DNA of 64,000 nt. Origin: Propionibacterium sp. GTDB lineage: Bacteria; Actinomycetota; Actinomycetes; Propionibacteriales; Propionibacteriaceae. The stretch spans positions 62,001 through 126,000 of the forward strand of contig JAAYVB010000044.1 of NCBI GenBank assembly GCA_012517405.1, read 5' to 3'. The position numbers and the translations under genes were made by a program. Positions 1 to 7,660 of this stretch are shown one piece after another. Each line of letters begins with the position of its first letter. Position 1 is the first letter of the stretch. The notes under the pieces are model-generated. The model saw only the letters and a list, made by a program, of their open reading frames with translations, was not told where the DNA came from and did no database searches.

Positions 1-207
1 TGTGCCGAGATCGAGGTGAATGCGGTTCTTTCCCGGTGTGGGGTCGTCGATCTTCTGGAAGGCCAGGATCCCAATCGGAGTGGAGACTATGACGAACCAG
101 CCATCGTTTTCTTGGATGATCTGCCCGCCAAGACGGTCTGCCCACCAATGGGCGAGTGGTAGAGGATCCACGGAGTCTGTGGTGATCATTCCCAGCGTGA
201 GGCTCAT
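1..207 (-). CDS. VOC (glyoxalase-like) family protein, 3' end cut by window
   Basis: Reading leftward from an ATG at 207, the 69 visible residues begin MSLTLGMITTDS and include an HWWADRLGG segment and the end of a first beta-alpha-beta module (IHLDLGT) at the window edge. This is the usual opening of actinobacterial vicinal-oxygen-chelate proteins, which often act in small-molecule modification or resistance. Only the amino-terminal half is present, so metal ligands and substrate cannot be judged. It diverges from helR across a 141-base gap holding an inverted repeat and the rifamycin-associated element. Family placement is fairly safe, function unknown. Confidence 0.7.
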   Translation of the reverse strand, partial: MSLTLGMITTDSVDPLPLAHWWADRLGGQIIQENDGWFVIVSTPIGILAFQKIDDPTPGKNRIHLDLGT

Positions 208-236
208 GCGGCAACGCTAGTCGCTCGGCCGGCAAC

Positions 237-256
237 AAATGCGCGTCGTTGCATTT
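237..256. promoter_or_regulatory. Inverted repeat AAATGC-N8-GCATTT (possible operator)
   Basis: Perfect six-base arms AAATGC (237-242) and GCATTT (251-256) flank an eight-base spacer between the divergent VOC gene and helR. It sits just upstream of a TATAGC sequence (263-268) that could be the helR -10 element. It may be an operator for either gene. No regulator gene adjoins it in the window. Confidence 0.4.
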
Positions 257-274
257 CCAGGTTATAGCCCACCA

Positions 275-296
275 GGGGGCTTGCCGCAAGGCCCCC
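275..296 (+). promoter_or_regulatory. Rifamycin-associated element (RAE)-like inverted repeat upstream of helR
   Basis: G-rich and C-rich flanks surround CTTGC-C-GCAAG, giving a GGGG-CTTGC-C-GCAAG-GCCC core. From memory this matches the 19-base RAE found ahead of rifamycin-inactivating genes and helR in actinomycetes, except for the central base. It lies 53-74 bases before the helR start. The location before a HelR gene is exactly what is expected, so I regard it as a genuine RAE mediating rifamycin-induced expression. That role is inferred. Confidence 0.8.
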
Positions 297-348
297 ATCT
301 GGGCGCACAATGGCGGCTGCCTCATCTGCCATCGCCGGAAGGAGCACC

Positions 349-2502
349 ATGACCTCCGAAATTCTCGACACCTTTGCCCTGTCCAATCCGGCCAAAGCCG
401 ATCCCGACCTGATCGATGCTGACCGCGAGCATTTCGCAGCAGTCTCGGCTTGTCTGAAGCAGCGAACCGCGAAGCTGTCGGCTCAACTCGACGAGCTTCG
501 CAGGGCTCCCGGCGGCAAAGGAGGAGCCGCCTCGGAACGTGACTCGCAGATCCGCCATGCATCGGCGCAGCTGAGGATCCTGCAGCGGTTTGGTCTCGAC
601 ATCTGTCTGGGGCGAATGGTTCGGGCTGACAACCCGCGACGGCCGATCTATATCGGACGCGTCGGCCTGAGCGACGATCACGAGCAGCAGTTGCTGATTG
701 ACTGGCGGGCGCCTGCGTCCGAGCCCTTCTTCGCTGCCACTCATGCCGCGCCGATGGGCCTGCTCAGTCGCCGCCGCTATCGATGGCGGGACAGCCGCAT
801 CCGTGATTACTGGGACGAGGTGTTCACTGCCGAAGCGCTCGAGAGCAACACTGCCCTGGACGACCAGTCGGCTTTCATCGCCAGCCTGGGCGCCGTCCGC
901 TCTCCGAAGATGCGCGATGTGCTGAGCACGATCCAGGCCGATCAGGATGCCATCATCCGGGCCGATTCGAAAGGTGCCCTGATTGTCGAGGGCGGCCCCG
1001 GCACGGGCAAGACGATCGTCGCGCTGCATCGGGCGGCCTATCTGCTGTACTCCGATCCGCGTCTGGACGGCCATCGCGGAGGAGTCCTGGTGGTCGGGCC
1101 GCACCAGCCCTATCTCAACTACATCGCCGATGTGCTGCCGAGCCTCGGCGAGGAGGGTGTGGCAACCTGCACGCTGCGGGATCTGGTCCCCGAGGGTCGC
1201 GCGGCTGGGGTCGAGCGCGATCCGGACACAGCTGCGCTCAAGGCGTCCACGGCCATGGTGAGTGCCATAGAACCGGCCGTGGCGTTTTACGAGGAACCTC
1301 CGACCGAGACGCTGCTGGTGGAAACGGACTGGAACGAGATCGAGCTCGATGCCGACGACTGGAGCGAGGCATTCGATGCCCGCGATCATGCGACGCCCCA
1401 CAATGAAAGCCGCGACGAGATCTGGTTCGCGCTGCTCGATATCCTGATGGACAAGAACGACGATGACATCCCATCCGAGTTGCTCTACCGGTCGCTGACG
1501 ACCAACCCCGATCTGAGAAGGCACTTCAGTAGGGCATGGCCGATTCTCGACCCGGGCGACCTGGTCGGCGACCTGTGGAGCGTGCCGGCCTATCTGCACC
1601 GTTGTGCGCCCTGGCTTGGCCGCGATGAGATCTACCGCTTGCAGCGCGCCGAGCCGCGCGCCTGGACACTGTCGGATCTGCCACTGCTGGACGCCGCGAG
1701 GCAGCGTCTCGGCGATCCGCAGGCGTCGCGGCGCGCTCAACTGCGACGTCGCACCCTGACCGAACAGCGCGAGTACATGGACGATGTCGTCGATTACATT
1801 CTCAGTACCGATGACGACCCTGACAGCGCACTGCCCATGCTCCGTGGAGACGATCTGCGGACCAGTCTGCTCGACGATGACGCCGTGCCCTCGGCAGACC
1901 GGAACCTCCTTGATGGCCCATTCGCACACGTCATCGTCGACGAGGCCCAGGATCTGACTGATGCACAGTGGCAGATGCTGTTGCGGCGATGCCCGTCGCG
2001 AAGCTTCACCATCGTCGGTGACCGGGCGCAGTCGCGGAGCGGATTCGACGGCAACTGGGACGAGCGGCTGCACGCACTCGGCGTCCACGATGTGCGACTG
2101 GCCGGGCTGACGATCAACTATCGCACGCCGGTGGAGATCATGGACCAAGCCGAAAAGGTCATCCGCTCGGTGATCCCGGACGCGGATGTGCCGACGTCCG
2201 TACGGAGCACCGGCATTCCGGTGCATCGCGGCACCGTCGATGAACTGGACGCAGTCCTCGACGACTGGCTGGCCACCCATCCCACGGGGACGGCCTGCGT
2301 CATCGACAGCTCGAGGGCGCATTCGACGCCTGGCCGCGTATCGTCGCTGACCCCCGAGCTGGCCAAGGGCCTGGAATTCGACCTGGTCGTGTTGATCGAG
2401 GACAGTGAGCCTCAGGCGGGCGTCGCCGCCGTCGTCGATCGCTATGTGGCGATGACGCGGGCGACTCAGATGCTCGTCATCCTGACCGGGCCGCGTGTTT
2501 GA
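349..2502 (+). CDS. helR: HelR-type RNA polymerase recycling motor ATPase (rifamycin tolerance)
   Basis: The 717-residue protein belongs to the HelD/HelR branch of superfamily 1 helicase-like ATPases, which bind RNA polymerase and pry it from nucleic acid or from rifamycin. The amino terminus carries a coiled-coil arm (about residues 20-75). A Walker A motif GGPGTGKT has its lysine at about 221, the Walker B/DEAQD motif begins at about 531, and the C-terminal UvrD-like motifs (NYRTP, ELAKGLEFD) follow. The start at 349 is chosen because GGAAGGAG (337-344) precedes it and the protein then opens MTSEILD. An in-frame ATG at 310 lacks such a site. The RAE just upstream supports HelR rather than a generic HelD. 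It acts in the cytoplasm on RNA polymerase. Confidence 0.9.
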   Translation: MTSEILDTFALSNPAKADPDLIDADREHFAAVSACLKQRTAKLSAQLDELRRAPGGKGGAASERDSQIRHASAQLRILQRFGLDICLGRMVRADNPRRPIYIGRVGLSDDHEQQLLIDWRAPASEPFFAATHAAPMGLLSRRRYRWRDSRIRDYWDEVFTAEALESNTALDDQSAFIASLGAVRSPKMRDVLSTIQADQDAIIRADSKGALIVEGGPGTGKTIVALHRAAYLLYSDPRLDGHRGGVLVVGPHQPYLNYIADVLPSLGEEGVATCTLRDLVPEGRAAGVERDPDTAALKASTAMVSAIEPAVAFYEEPPTETLLVETDWNEIELDADDWSEAFDARDHATPHNESRDEIWFALLDILMDKNDDDIPSELLYRSLTTNPDLRRHFSRAWPILDPGDLVGDLWSVPAYLHRCAPWLGRDEIYRLQRAEPRAWTLSDLPLLDAARQRLGDPQASRRAQLRRRTLTEQREYMDDVVDYILSTDDDPDSALPMLRGDDLRTSLLDDDAVPSADRNLLDGPFAHVIVDEAQDLTDAQWQMLLRRCPSRSFTIVGDRAQSRSGFDGNWDERLHALGVHDVRLAGLTINYRTPVEIMDQAEKVIRSVIPDADVPTSVRSTGIPVHRGTVDELDAVLDDWLATHPTGTACVIDSSRAHSTPGRVSSLTPELAKGLEFDLVVLIEDSEPQAGVAAVVDRYVAMTRATQMLVILTGPRV

Positions 2503-2525
2503 ATCGGCAGTAGAAACGACTGGAT

Positions 2526-2561
2526 CTCGCCGTCCTTGCCTGAGCAAGGTAGGCTGGCGAG
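2526..2561. promoter_or_regulatory. Nested inverted repeats with a TAGGCT -10 candidate before the OsmC gene
   Basis: CTCGCC (2526-2531) pairs with GGCGAG (2556-2561), and inside it CCTTGC (2534-2539) pairs with GCAAGG (2544-2549) around a four-base loop. TAGGCT (2550-2555), a good actinobacterial -10, lies inside the outer repeat and 41 bases before the OsmC start. It could be an operator for a redox regulator or, as RNA, a weak terminator for helR. There is no T-run, so I prefer the operator reading. Confidence 0.4.
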
Positions 2562-2596
2562 ATCAGTGGAAATCCCTTACGACAAGGAGCGATACC

Positions 2597-3022
2597 ATGC
2601 CTAAACCGACCATCAGCACCGCAACGACGCACTGGGAAGGCAATCTGTTCCAAGGCAAGGGCCAGACCGAACTGACGACATCCGGGGTCGCGACCTTCGA
2701 TGTCAGCTGGGCCAAGCGCGCCGAAGCCGGTCAGGGCAACACGAACCCGGAGGAGTTGCTCGCCGCCTCGCTGGCCACCTGCTACAGCATGGCGCTGAGC
2801 AACGCATTGTCCGAGGACGGACACGATCCGGCCAGCATCGATACTCAGGCCGCGGTGACGTTCGTGGCCGGTCAGGGTGTCACGGGTATCACTATCAGCG
2901 TTTCGGGTGATGTGCCGGGGCTGGATGCCGATGGTTTCAAGGCCAAGGCAGAGTGGGCGAAGGACAATTGCCCGATCTCTCAGGCACTCAAGGCAGTGCC
3001 GAAGGAACTGGAAATCCGCTGA
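2597..3022 (+). CDS. OsmC family peroxiredoxin
   Basis: This 141-residue protein has the length and layout of OsmC/Ohr thiol peroxidases, which reduce organic hydroperoxides in the cytoplasm. The two redox cysteines are at about 62 (in LATCYSMAL) and 125 (in DNCPIS), and the conserved NPEELLAAS stretch precedes the first. AAGGAG at 2584-2589 fixes the start at 2597. It follows helR in the same direction but has its own promoter candidate and a nested repeat. OsmC rather than Ohr is favoured by the NPEELLAAS and NCPIS sequences. The true substrate is not visible. Confidence 0.88.
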   Translation: MPKPTISTATTHWEGNLFQGKGQTELTTSGVATFDVSWAKRAEAGQGNTNPEELLAASLATCYSMALSNALSEDGHDPASIDTQAAVTFVAGQGVTGITISVSGDVPGLDADGFKAKAEWAKDNCPISQALKAVPKELEIR

Positions 3023-3089
3023 TCGGCCATTCGCTCAATAGTGACCGCAGGTTCATCGGCTCGTAACAGCCGCGTGGCAGTCTGAAAGT

Positions 3090-4031
3090 GTGACAACCGC
3101 TGTTTCTGCCGAACAATCCCCACTACCTCCGCACCCGCGCGATCCGGGCGATGCCTGGGTCGAGGCGCCGACGGGGGAGCGTTACTGGGGCCGTTTCGGT
3201 GCGGCGGGACTGCTCGTCCTCGACAAACAGGACCGCGTGCTGCTGCAGCACCGAGCCGAGTGGAGCCATCACGGTGGCACCTGGGGCTTGCCCGGAGGCG
3301 CTCGGCATCAGGGTGAATCTGCCATCGATGGGGCGCTGCGCGAAGCTGCCGAGGAAGCGGGGGTCCCGCGTGAATCGGTGGCCTCGCGCGCGCTGAGCGT
3401 GCTCGATCGAGGTGTGTGGACCTACACGACGGTCATTGCCGACGATGTCACCCCGTTCGAGCCGGTCATCTCGGACACCGAGAGCATCGGATTGGAATGG
3501 GTGCCGGTTGGCGAGGTCGGCGACTATCCGCTGCATCCGGGTTTCGCGAGTTCCTGGCAGATGCTGCAGACGATGCTGGCCACTCGTCCGGTTGTCGTTG
3601 TCGACGCGGCGAATCTGGTGGGGTCCACACCGAATGGCTGGTGGCGTGACCGCGCCGGAGCCACGACTCAGATGATCAACAAGATCGCCCCGCTGGCCTC
3701 GGCCGGAATAGCCGCTTCTGCGCTGGAGCTGCCTGCCGACCACTGGTTCCCGGAATTCGTCGTGGTGCTGGAGGGCAAGGCCCGCGCGGCGATTCCCCTG
3801 CTCGGTGCTTCTGACGGCGCTGGGCGGCTGGGCGTCACGCCGGCGCCGCGGCTGCGGCTGGAGTCAGCTCCCGGGGCTGGTGACGACGCGATCGTGACGG
3901 AGACTGCACGCCTGGTTGAGGCGGGCAAGGCCGTCACGGTCGTGTCGAGCGATCGAGAGCTGACCGCTCGGGTCACCAGAGCCGGGGCGAGCGCCCGTCG
4001 AGTGCGCTGGTTGTACGACCTTCTGGACTGA
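3090..4031 (+). CDS. NUDIX hydrolase with C-terminal PIN/NYN-like domain
   Basis: The 313-residue protein has a NUDIX domain at about residues 25-160, with the full box (GGARHQGES through REAAEEAG at about 70-93) needed to cleave nucleoside diphosphate derivatives. The second half (about 168-313) opens with VVVDAANLVGS and later has GDDAIV and VVSSDREL. These acidic positions and the strand order resemble PIN/NYN nuclease-like folds. The combination is known in actinobacterial genomes but its substrate is not. The GTG at 3090 has no Shine-Dalgarno sequence. A CAGTCT at 3076-3081 could be the -10 of a nearly leaderless transcript, and GTG at 3088 is out of frame. It converges with the PadR-linked membrane gene, three bases away. 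Confidence 0.82.
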   Translation: MTTAVSAEQSPLPPHPRDPGDAWVEAPTGERYWGRFGAAGLLVLDKQDRVLLQHRAEWSHHGGTWGLPGGARHQGESAIDGALREAAEEAGVPRESVASRALSVLDRGVWTYTTVIADDVTPFEPVISDTESIGLEWVPVGEVGDYPLHPGFASSWQMLQTMLATRPVVVVDAANLVGSTPNGWWRDRAGATTQMINKIAPLASAGIAASALELPADHWFPEFVVVLEGKARAAIPLLGASDGAGRLGVTPAPRLRLESAPGAGDDAIVTETARLVEAGKAVTVVSSDRELTARVTRAGASARRVRWLYDLLD

Positions 4032-4034
4032 GAT

Positions 4035-4847
4035 CTACCGGCGCTTCTTGGACGACTGGCTGCGCTTGAGCGCCGCGCGAACAGGAACGTAGCTGAACAA
4101 CAGATTCACCGGTAGCATCAGCGCACTGGCTGCAATCACTAGGGCTTGGCCCTTGGGTCGAGTGGCGTACTGCGCGCTGATTCCGGCGGTGATGGTGGCC
4201 AGCGAGGCGGCCAGGGACGGCATCGTGACTCGCTGCGCGGCCGGGGTCTGCCGGTCTGTGGATGCCACAAGGAGTCCGGCGCTGGCGGCGTTCATGGCGA
4301 CCGCGACGATGAGGTTCGCAGTCTGCGACTTTCCGGTGGCCTGCTCCGCCTCGTGGCGACGCAGCCCGAAGCCTGCGGTCGCAACAGCGGCGAGGACGAT
4401 GGGCACTGCCGCGGCCAGCTGGGCGGCGCCCAAGTGATCGGCGGCATCGGCGAGAATCTCATCGTCCACATCATCGGGATTGAGCATGCCGAGCTTCACG
4501 GCGACCGCACCCATGTTGAGCGTCCAGCCGAGGCCGAGCACCCGCGGCACGATCAGGTGCGGATCGGACGGATTGAAGGTGCCCGCCATCCGGCGTCCGA
4601 TGCCTCGGGTCAGGGAATTCGGGATGCCCAAAATGGTGTCGGAGCGGCCGGAGTCGGCGAACTGATCGTTGAGGGACGCCGCGTAGTCCTCGGGCAGACC
4701 CGCCAGCGCGATGGCATCGTCAATCGCATCGGCGGCCTCATTGAGGGCATCGCGCAGGTCGTCCAGAGCCTGCTGGCGAGCGCGGCCACGAAGCTTGAGA
4801 TGATGATCGACCTCGTGGATGTAGTCATCGATTGGGGACGTAGTCAT
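4035..4847 (-). CDS. HAAS-like membrane protein paired with PadR regulator
   Basis: The 270-residue protein begins with a soluble helical segment (about 1-75; motif IDDYIHEVDHHL) resembling the HAAS/DUF1700 prefix often found beside PadR regulators. Several hydrophobic helices occupy the second half, and a basic tail (SQSSKKRR) ends it. AAGGAGG precedes the ATG at 4847, which overlaps the PadR stop codon (ATGA, 4844-4847), so the two are translationally coupled. Such pairs usually form a regulator with its membrane effector or sensor. The cue and output cannot be told from sequence. Confidence 0.72.
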   Translation of the reverse strand: MTTSPIDDYIHEVDHHLKLRGRARQQALDDLRDALNEAADAIDDAIALAGLPEDYAASLNDQFADSGRSDTILGIPNSLTRGIGRRMAGTFNPSDPHLIVPRVLGLGWTLNMGAVAVKLGMLNPDDVDDEILADAADHLGAAQLAAAVPIVLAAVATAGFGLRRHEAEQATGKSQTANLIVAVAMNAASAGLLVASTDRQTPAAQRVTMPSLAASLATITAGISAQYATRPKGQALVIAASALMLPVNLLFSYVPVRAALKRSQSSKKRR

Positions 4848-5176
4848 TGCTGGGCCTCCTTGAGCAAGGTGATCAGTGCCGTTGACAGCTGCAGCCAGGC
4901 GTTGCGTTGGGCCTCGAGATGTCGCACCCCTGCAGCGCTCAGCGTGTAGTACTTGCGTGGCGGGCCGACCGGCGATTCCCGCCATGTGGTGTTGACCAGA
5001 CCGGAATTCTTCAGCCTGGTCAACAGGGGATAGATGGTCCCGCTCGAGGCCTCCAGGCCGGGACGCGAGCCGAGATCTTCGACGATCTCAATCCCATAGC
5101 GCGGTTGCTGGGCCAGCAGGGCCAAGACAGCGAGCTCCAGCGCACCCTTGCGTAGCTGCGTAGGAATATCGTCCAT
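4844..5176 (-). CDS. PadR family transcriptional regulator
   Basis: A 110-residue PadR-type winged-helix repressor. The fold is recognisable from LELAVLALLAQQPRYGIEIV, the SSGTIYPLLTRLKNSGLV recognition helix and turn, and the wing RKYYTLSAAG followed by a C-terminal dimer helix. It is the first gene of a two-gene operon with the membrane protein. The ATG at 5176 has no Shine-Dalgarno sequence. A -10 element lies seven bases upstream, so the mRNA is probably leaderless. Two overlapping inverted repeats in the promoter suggest autoregulation. The inducer is unknown. Confidence 0.9.
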   Translation of the reverse strand: MDDIPTQLRKGALELAVLALLAQQPRYGIEIVEDLGSRPGLEASSGTIYPLLTRLKNSGLVNTTWRESPVGPPRKYYTLSAAGVRHLEAQRNAWLQLSTALITLLKEAQQ

Positions 5177-5183
5177 GAGTTAT

Positions 5184-5214
5184 ATGGTACTGGCCTGTAC
5201 CTTGTATTGCAAGG
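5184..5214 (-). promoter_or_regulatory. PadR promoter with two overlapping inverted repeats (operator)
   Basis: Reading leftward, TTGCAA (5212-5207) and TACCAT (5189-5184) are separated by 17 bases, and the PadR ATG follows after seven bases. GGTAC-N6-GTACC (5186-5201) overlaps the -10 and spacer. CCTTG-N5-CAAGG (5200-5214) overlaps the -35. A repressor on either would block polymerase, so autoregulation by PadR is the simplest reading. Confidence 0.65.
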
Positions 5215-5262
5215 TTACTTGCGTCGACAGATGCGATCGTGCGACGAAGCTGAGTTGCTGGC

Positions 5263-5282
5263 CCCCAAGCCTTGGTTTGGGG
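5263..5282 (-). terminator. Weak hairpin downstream of HAD gene
   Basis: CCCCAA (5263-5268) and TTGGGG (5277-5282) form a six-pair stem with an eight-base loop, beyond the stop codon of the leftward HAD gene. No T-run follows, so it may be a factor-assisted terminator or chance. Confidence 0.25.
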
Positions 5283-5335
5283 TGGTTCGGCAGCGACCGG
5301 AGCTGACGCAATCCACGCGCCCGAGGGGAGCAGTG

Positions 5336-6202
5336 CTAATAGCCGAGAGCGGCCAGAGCCGAAACGATCGAGTCGGTCACCAGATCTGGGGCAGCGCCAG
5401 GCGAATCGAGCACCTGTGCCCTGAACTTTCCGGTGCGCACGAGCACGCCCGTAAGGCCCGCAGCCTGAGCGCCCCGCACGTCTGCGTCGATGTCGTCACC
5501 GATCATCACCGCTTCCGAAGGCGCGACGCCGAGATTGGCGAGGCCAGCTGCGAACATGGCCGGCTCCGGCTTGCCGATAACGGTGGCTTCGACACCGCTG
5601 GCGCGTTCGAGGCCGGTGAGAAAAGCACCGGTGTCAAGCTGCATGCCTGCCGAAGTCCGCCAGGACAAGCCGCGATGCATGGCAATCAGCGACGCCCCGT
5701 TGAGGACGAGGTTGAATGCGCGATTGAGGGCTTCATAACTGAACTCGTCCCCGGCGCCACCGATCACGACGGCGTCGGTGCGCTCTGGTATGTCGGTGCC
5801 GGTGAGATCTACCAGATCGACCCCGGACGTGGCCAGGTCCGTGGTGACGTCACCGCTGCACAGCAATGCCGCGGTGGCGCCCTCGAAGTGTTCGCGGAGG
5901 TATTCGGCGGTCGCGATCGGTGCAGTGACTATCTCGTCCTCGGCTGCCTCGAATCCTGCCGTGCGCAACGCCTCGACGACCGAGTGCCGCGAGCGGGAGG
6001 TGGTATTGGTGAGCATACGAATGGGGGTCCCCGCTGCGCGGACAGATCGGATGGCTTCCAGCGCACCATCTATCGGCTGCCACGACACCACGAGTACGCC
6101 GTCGATATCGAGCAACAACGCAGGCGGACGCTGCGGCAGCGGTTCCGTTCGCTGCATGGTGGCTGGCTCAAGCGGCTCATGCATGCAGCCAGGGTAGGTC
6201 AC
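5336..6202 (-). CDS. HAD-superfamily (IIA, NagD-like) phosphatase
   Basis: The 288-residue protein has the HAD nucleophile motif LLLDIDGVL (about 29-37), the second motif MLTNTTSRSR (about 63-72), and the third and fourth motifs KPEPAMF and MIGDDIDADV (about 207 and 228). Between motifs II and III is a cap of the type IIA kind, as in NagD, 4-nitrophenyl phosphatases and HDHD2. It probably dephosphorylates a small metabolite in the cytoplasm, but the substrate is not identifiable. The GTG at 6202 gives the longest frame. ATG at 6184 or 6157 is equally possible because none has a clear ribosome site. Confidence 0.83.
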   Translation of the reverse strand: MTYPGCMHEPLEPATMQRTEPLPQRPPALLLDIDGVLVVSWQPIDGALEAIRSVRAAGTPIRMLTNTTSRSRHSVVEALRTAGFEAAEDEIVTAPIATAEYLREHFEGATAALLCSGDVTTDLATSGVDLVDLTGTDIPERTDAVVIGGAGDEFSYEALNRAFNLVLNGASLIAMHRGLSWRTSAGMQLDTGAFLTGLERASGVEATVIGKPEPAMFAAGLANLGVAPSEAVMIGDDIDADVRGAQAAGLTGVLVRTGKFRAQVLDSPGAAPDLVTDSIVSALAALGY

Positions 6203-6440
6203 CGCAGTGGCACGTCCGGTTGGGGCTCGAAGATCGGGAGACCCTGAGCGCCGGAGGTGCGGCGTGTGGTCGCGGAGCTGGCCGGGCGAGAGGCCGTCAC
6301 GAAACCAACTGGCAAGATATCTCGATGTCGGCTAAAGTCATTCGACGGGTCGTGGTGACCCCGACGGCGAGACACACATCGGCAAAGCTTCCGTCGCCGG
6401 GCATGAGGGAGTGATCTTCCTCGCCGGGCAAATTGAATAG

Positions 6441-6514
<74 letters not shown>

Positions 6515-6529
6515 CTAGATGGCCGTTGT

Positions 6530-7084
6530 TCAAACGAGCGACGGATGAAGTTTGAGTTTCTGGATTTCGGGGTCGAAGAAGATGTTGAAGGGCTCTCCGA
6601 TCTGTCCCTCGATCCGGTTGTCGTCCTGGGCGTAGAGCTTTTCGAAGAAGGCCTGGTTCGCGGTCCTTCGCAGCGAATCGTCCACACTCGTCAACAGCTT
6701 GTAGCAGTTGCCTGCCAGTGCCAGGCAGTCGTTCAGATGGGCTTTGGCCTGGTCGTATTCCATGTCCCCGGCCTCGATCTGCACGTCCAGGAACGCGAGT
6801 CGTCGGCTGATGCGCTCCTGTTCGGTCTTGAGCAGGTCGATGGGGATCGCTCCCGCGTAGTGGGCCTGGAGCAGCTTGCCGCGCTCGTCGAGCAGCTCGG
6901 CGCGTTCGCTCTCGTAGGCGCGGCGTTCCCTGCGGGCGATGTCGTGGAGCTGGCTCCCGTAACAAACGCTGTTCTTATCATTTTCACTCTCTGCCTCCCG
7001 TCGTTGCTGCTGTGCGAGCACTTTGCTCTGGACAGCATGGACGAACGCTTGCGCGTGACAGTTCTGCCGGGCACACGCGCCCAT
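6530..7084 (-). pseudogene. Large serine recombinase, C-terminal remnant
   Basis: The frame encodes about 184 residues. From about residue 60 on it matches the coiled-coil and end of phage or ICE-type large serine recombinases: LLQAHYAGAIPIDLLKTEQ, a helical hairpin, NQAFFEKLYA, and a GEPFNIFFDPE tail. The resolvase catalytic domain with its serine and most of the zinc-ribbon domain are missing. Residues 1-40 do not look like the family, so the break lies near 6960-7080. The remnant ends 16 bases from the tRNA-Pro gene, facing it. It is best read as the scar of a lost integrated element. Confidence 0.78.
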
Positions 7085-7089
7085 AGGGT

Positions 7090-7477
7090 TCAGGCCTGCT
7101 CGGTGGGGCGGATGACGATCTCGTTGACTGCGACGTAACGAGGGTTCTGGACAATATAGCCAACTGCATCGGCGATGTCCTCCGGTTTGAGGTACTGGAT
7201 CTGACCGAACATGGCGGTGAAGCCCTCGGCCTCGCCCTCGTGGTGATCGAACAGCTCGGTATCCACTCGTCCGGGCTCGATAACAGAGACACGTAGGTGG
7301 CGTCGAGCGAACTCCTGTCGTAGCGATTCGGTGAAGGCAGTCACCCCGAACTTCGTTGCGTTGTAGCCCGCTGTGGTTGCGGCAGCGAAGCGGCCGGCGA
7401 CGGACGAAATGTTCACGAGGTCAGCGACCTTGCGCGGGCTGTCCAGGGCGGCGGCGAGCAGGTGCGGGATCGCGTCC
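7090..7477 (-). pseudogene. Short-chain dehydrogenase/reductase, C-terminal fragment
   Basis: The fragment starts around 7477 with AIPHLLAAALDS and continues with DLVNISSVAGR, the catalytic YNATK, and the closing IEPGRVDTELFDHH region of classical SDR oxidoreductases. The Rossmann GXXXGXG dinucleotide-binding third is absent. At about 7477 the sequence switches to the tail of a PTS EIID gene on the other strand, so a deletion removed both 5' parts and joined them. A GTG or ATG at 7497 could start a short product, but it could not bind cofactor. Confidence 0.75.
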
Positions 7478-7642
7478 GTCCTGGAACTCCAAGACATGCT
7501 GGATCAGATATTCATCGGGCTTATTCCGTTGTCACTCACGTTGCTCTGCTACTACCTGCTGAGCAGGAAGGTCAGCATCAACTACCTGATCTTCGGGGTC
7601 ATCGGCCTGGGCATTCTGATTTCCCTGCTCGGGATCGCTTAG
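7478..7642 (+). pseudogene. PTS mannose-type EIID component, C-terminal fragment
   Basis: The last roughly 54 residues of an EIID membrane subunit survive: LDQIFIGLIPLSLTLLCYYLL, then KVSINYLIFGVIGLGIL, ending ISLLGIA. These two closing membrane helices are typical of ManZ-type EIID. Everything upstream (EIIB, EIIC and most of EIID would be expected) is gone. The stop codon overlaps the ribosome site of the GH13 gene, and an EIIA gene follows that, so the remains outline a mannose-family PTS operon for an alpha-glucoside. Confidence 0.7.
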
Positions 7643-7660
7643 GAGGGCGGGACTATCAAT

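Noticed and set aside
322-2547. A 741-codon open frame antisense to helR
   Set aside because: It mirrors a strongly conserved gene in a high-GC sequence, its product is low-complexity His/Arg/Gln-rich, and no family is recognisable.
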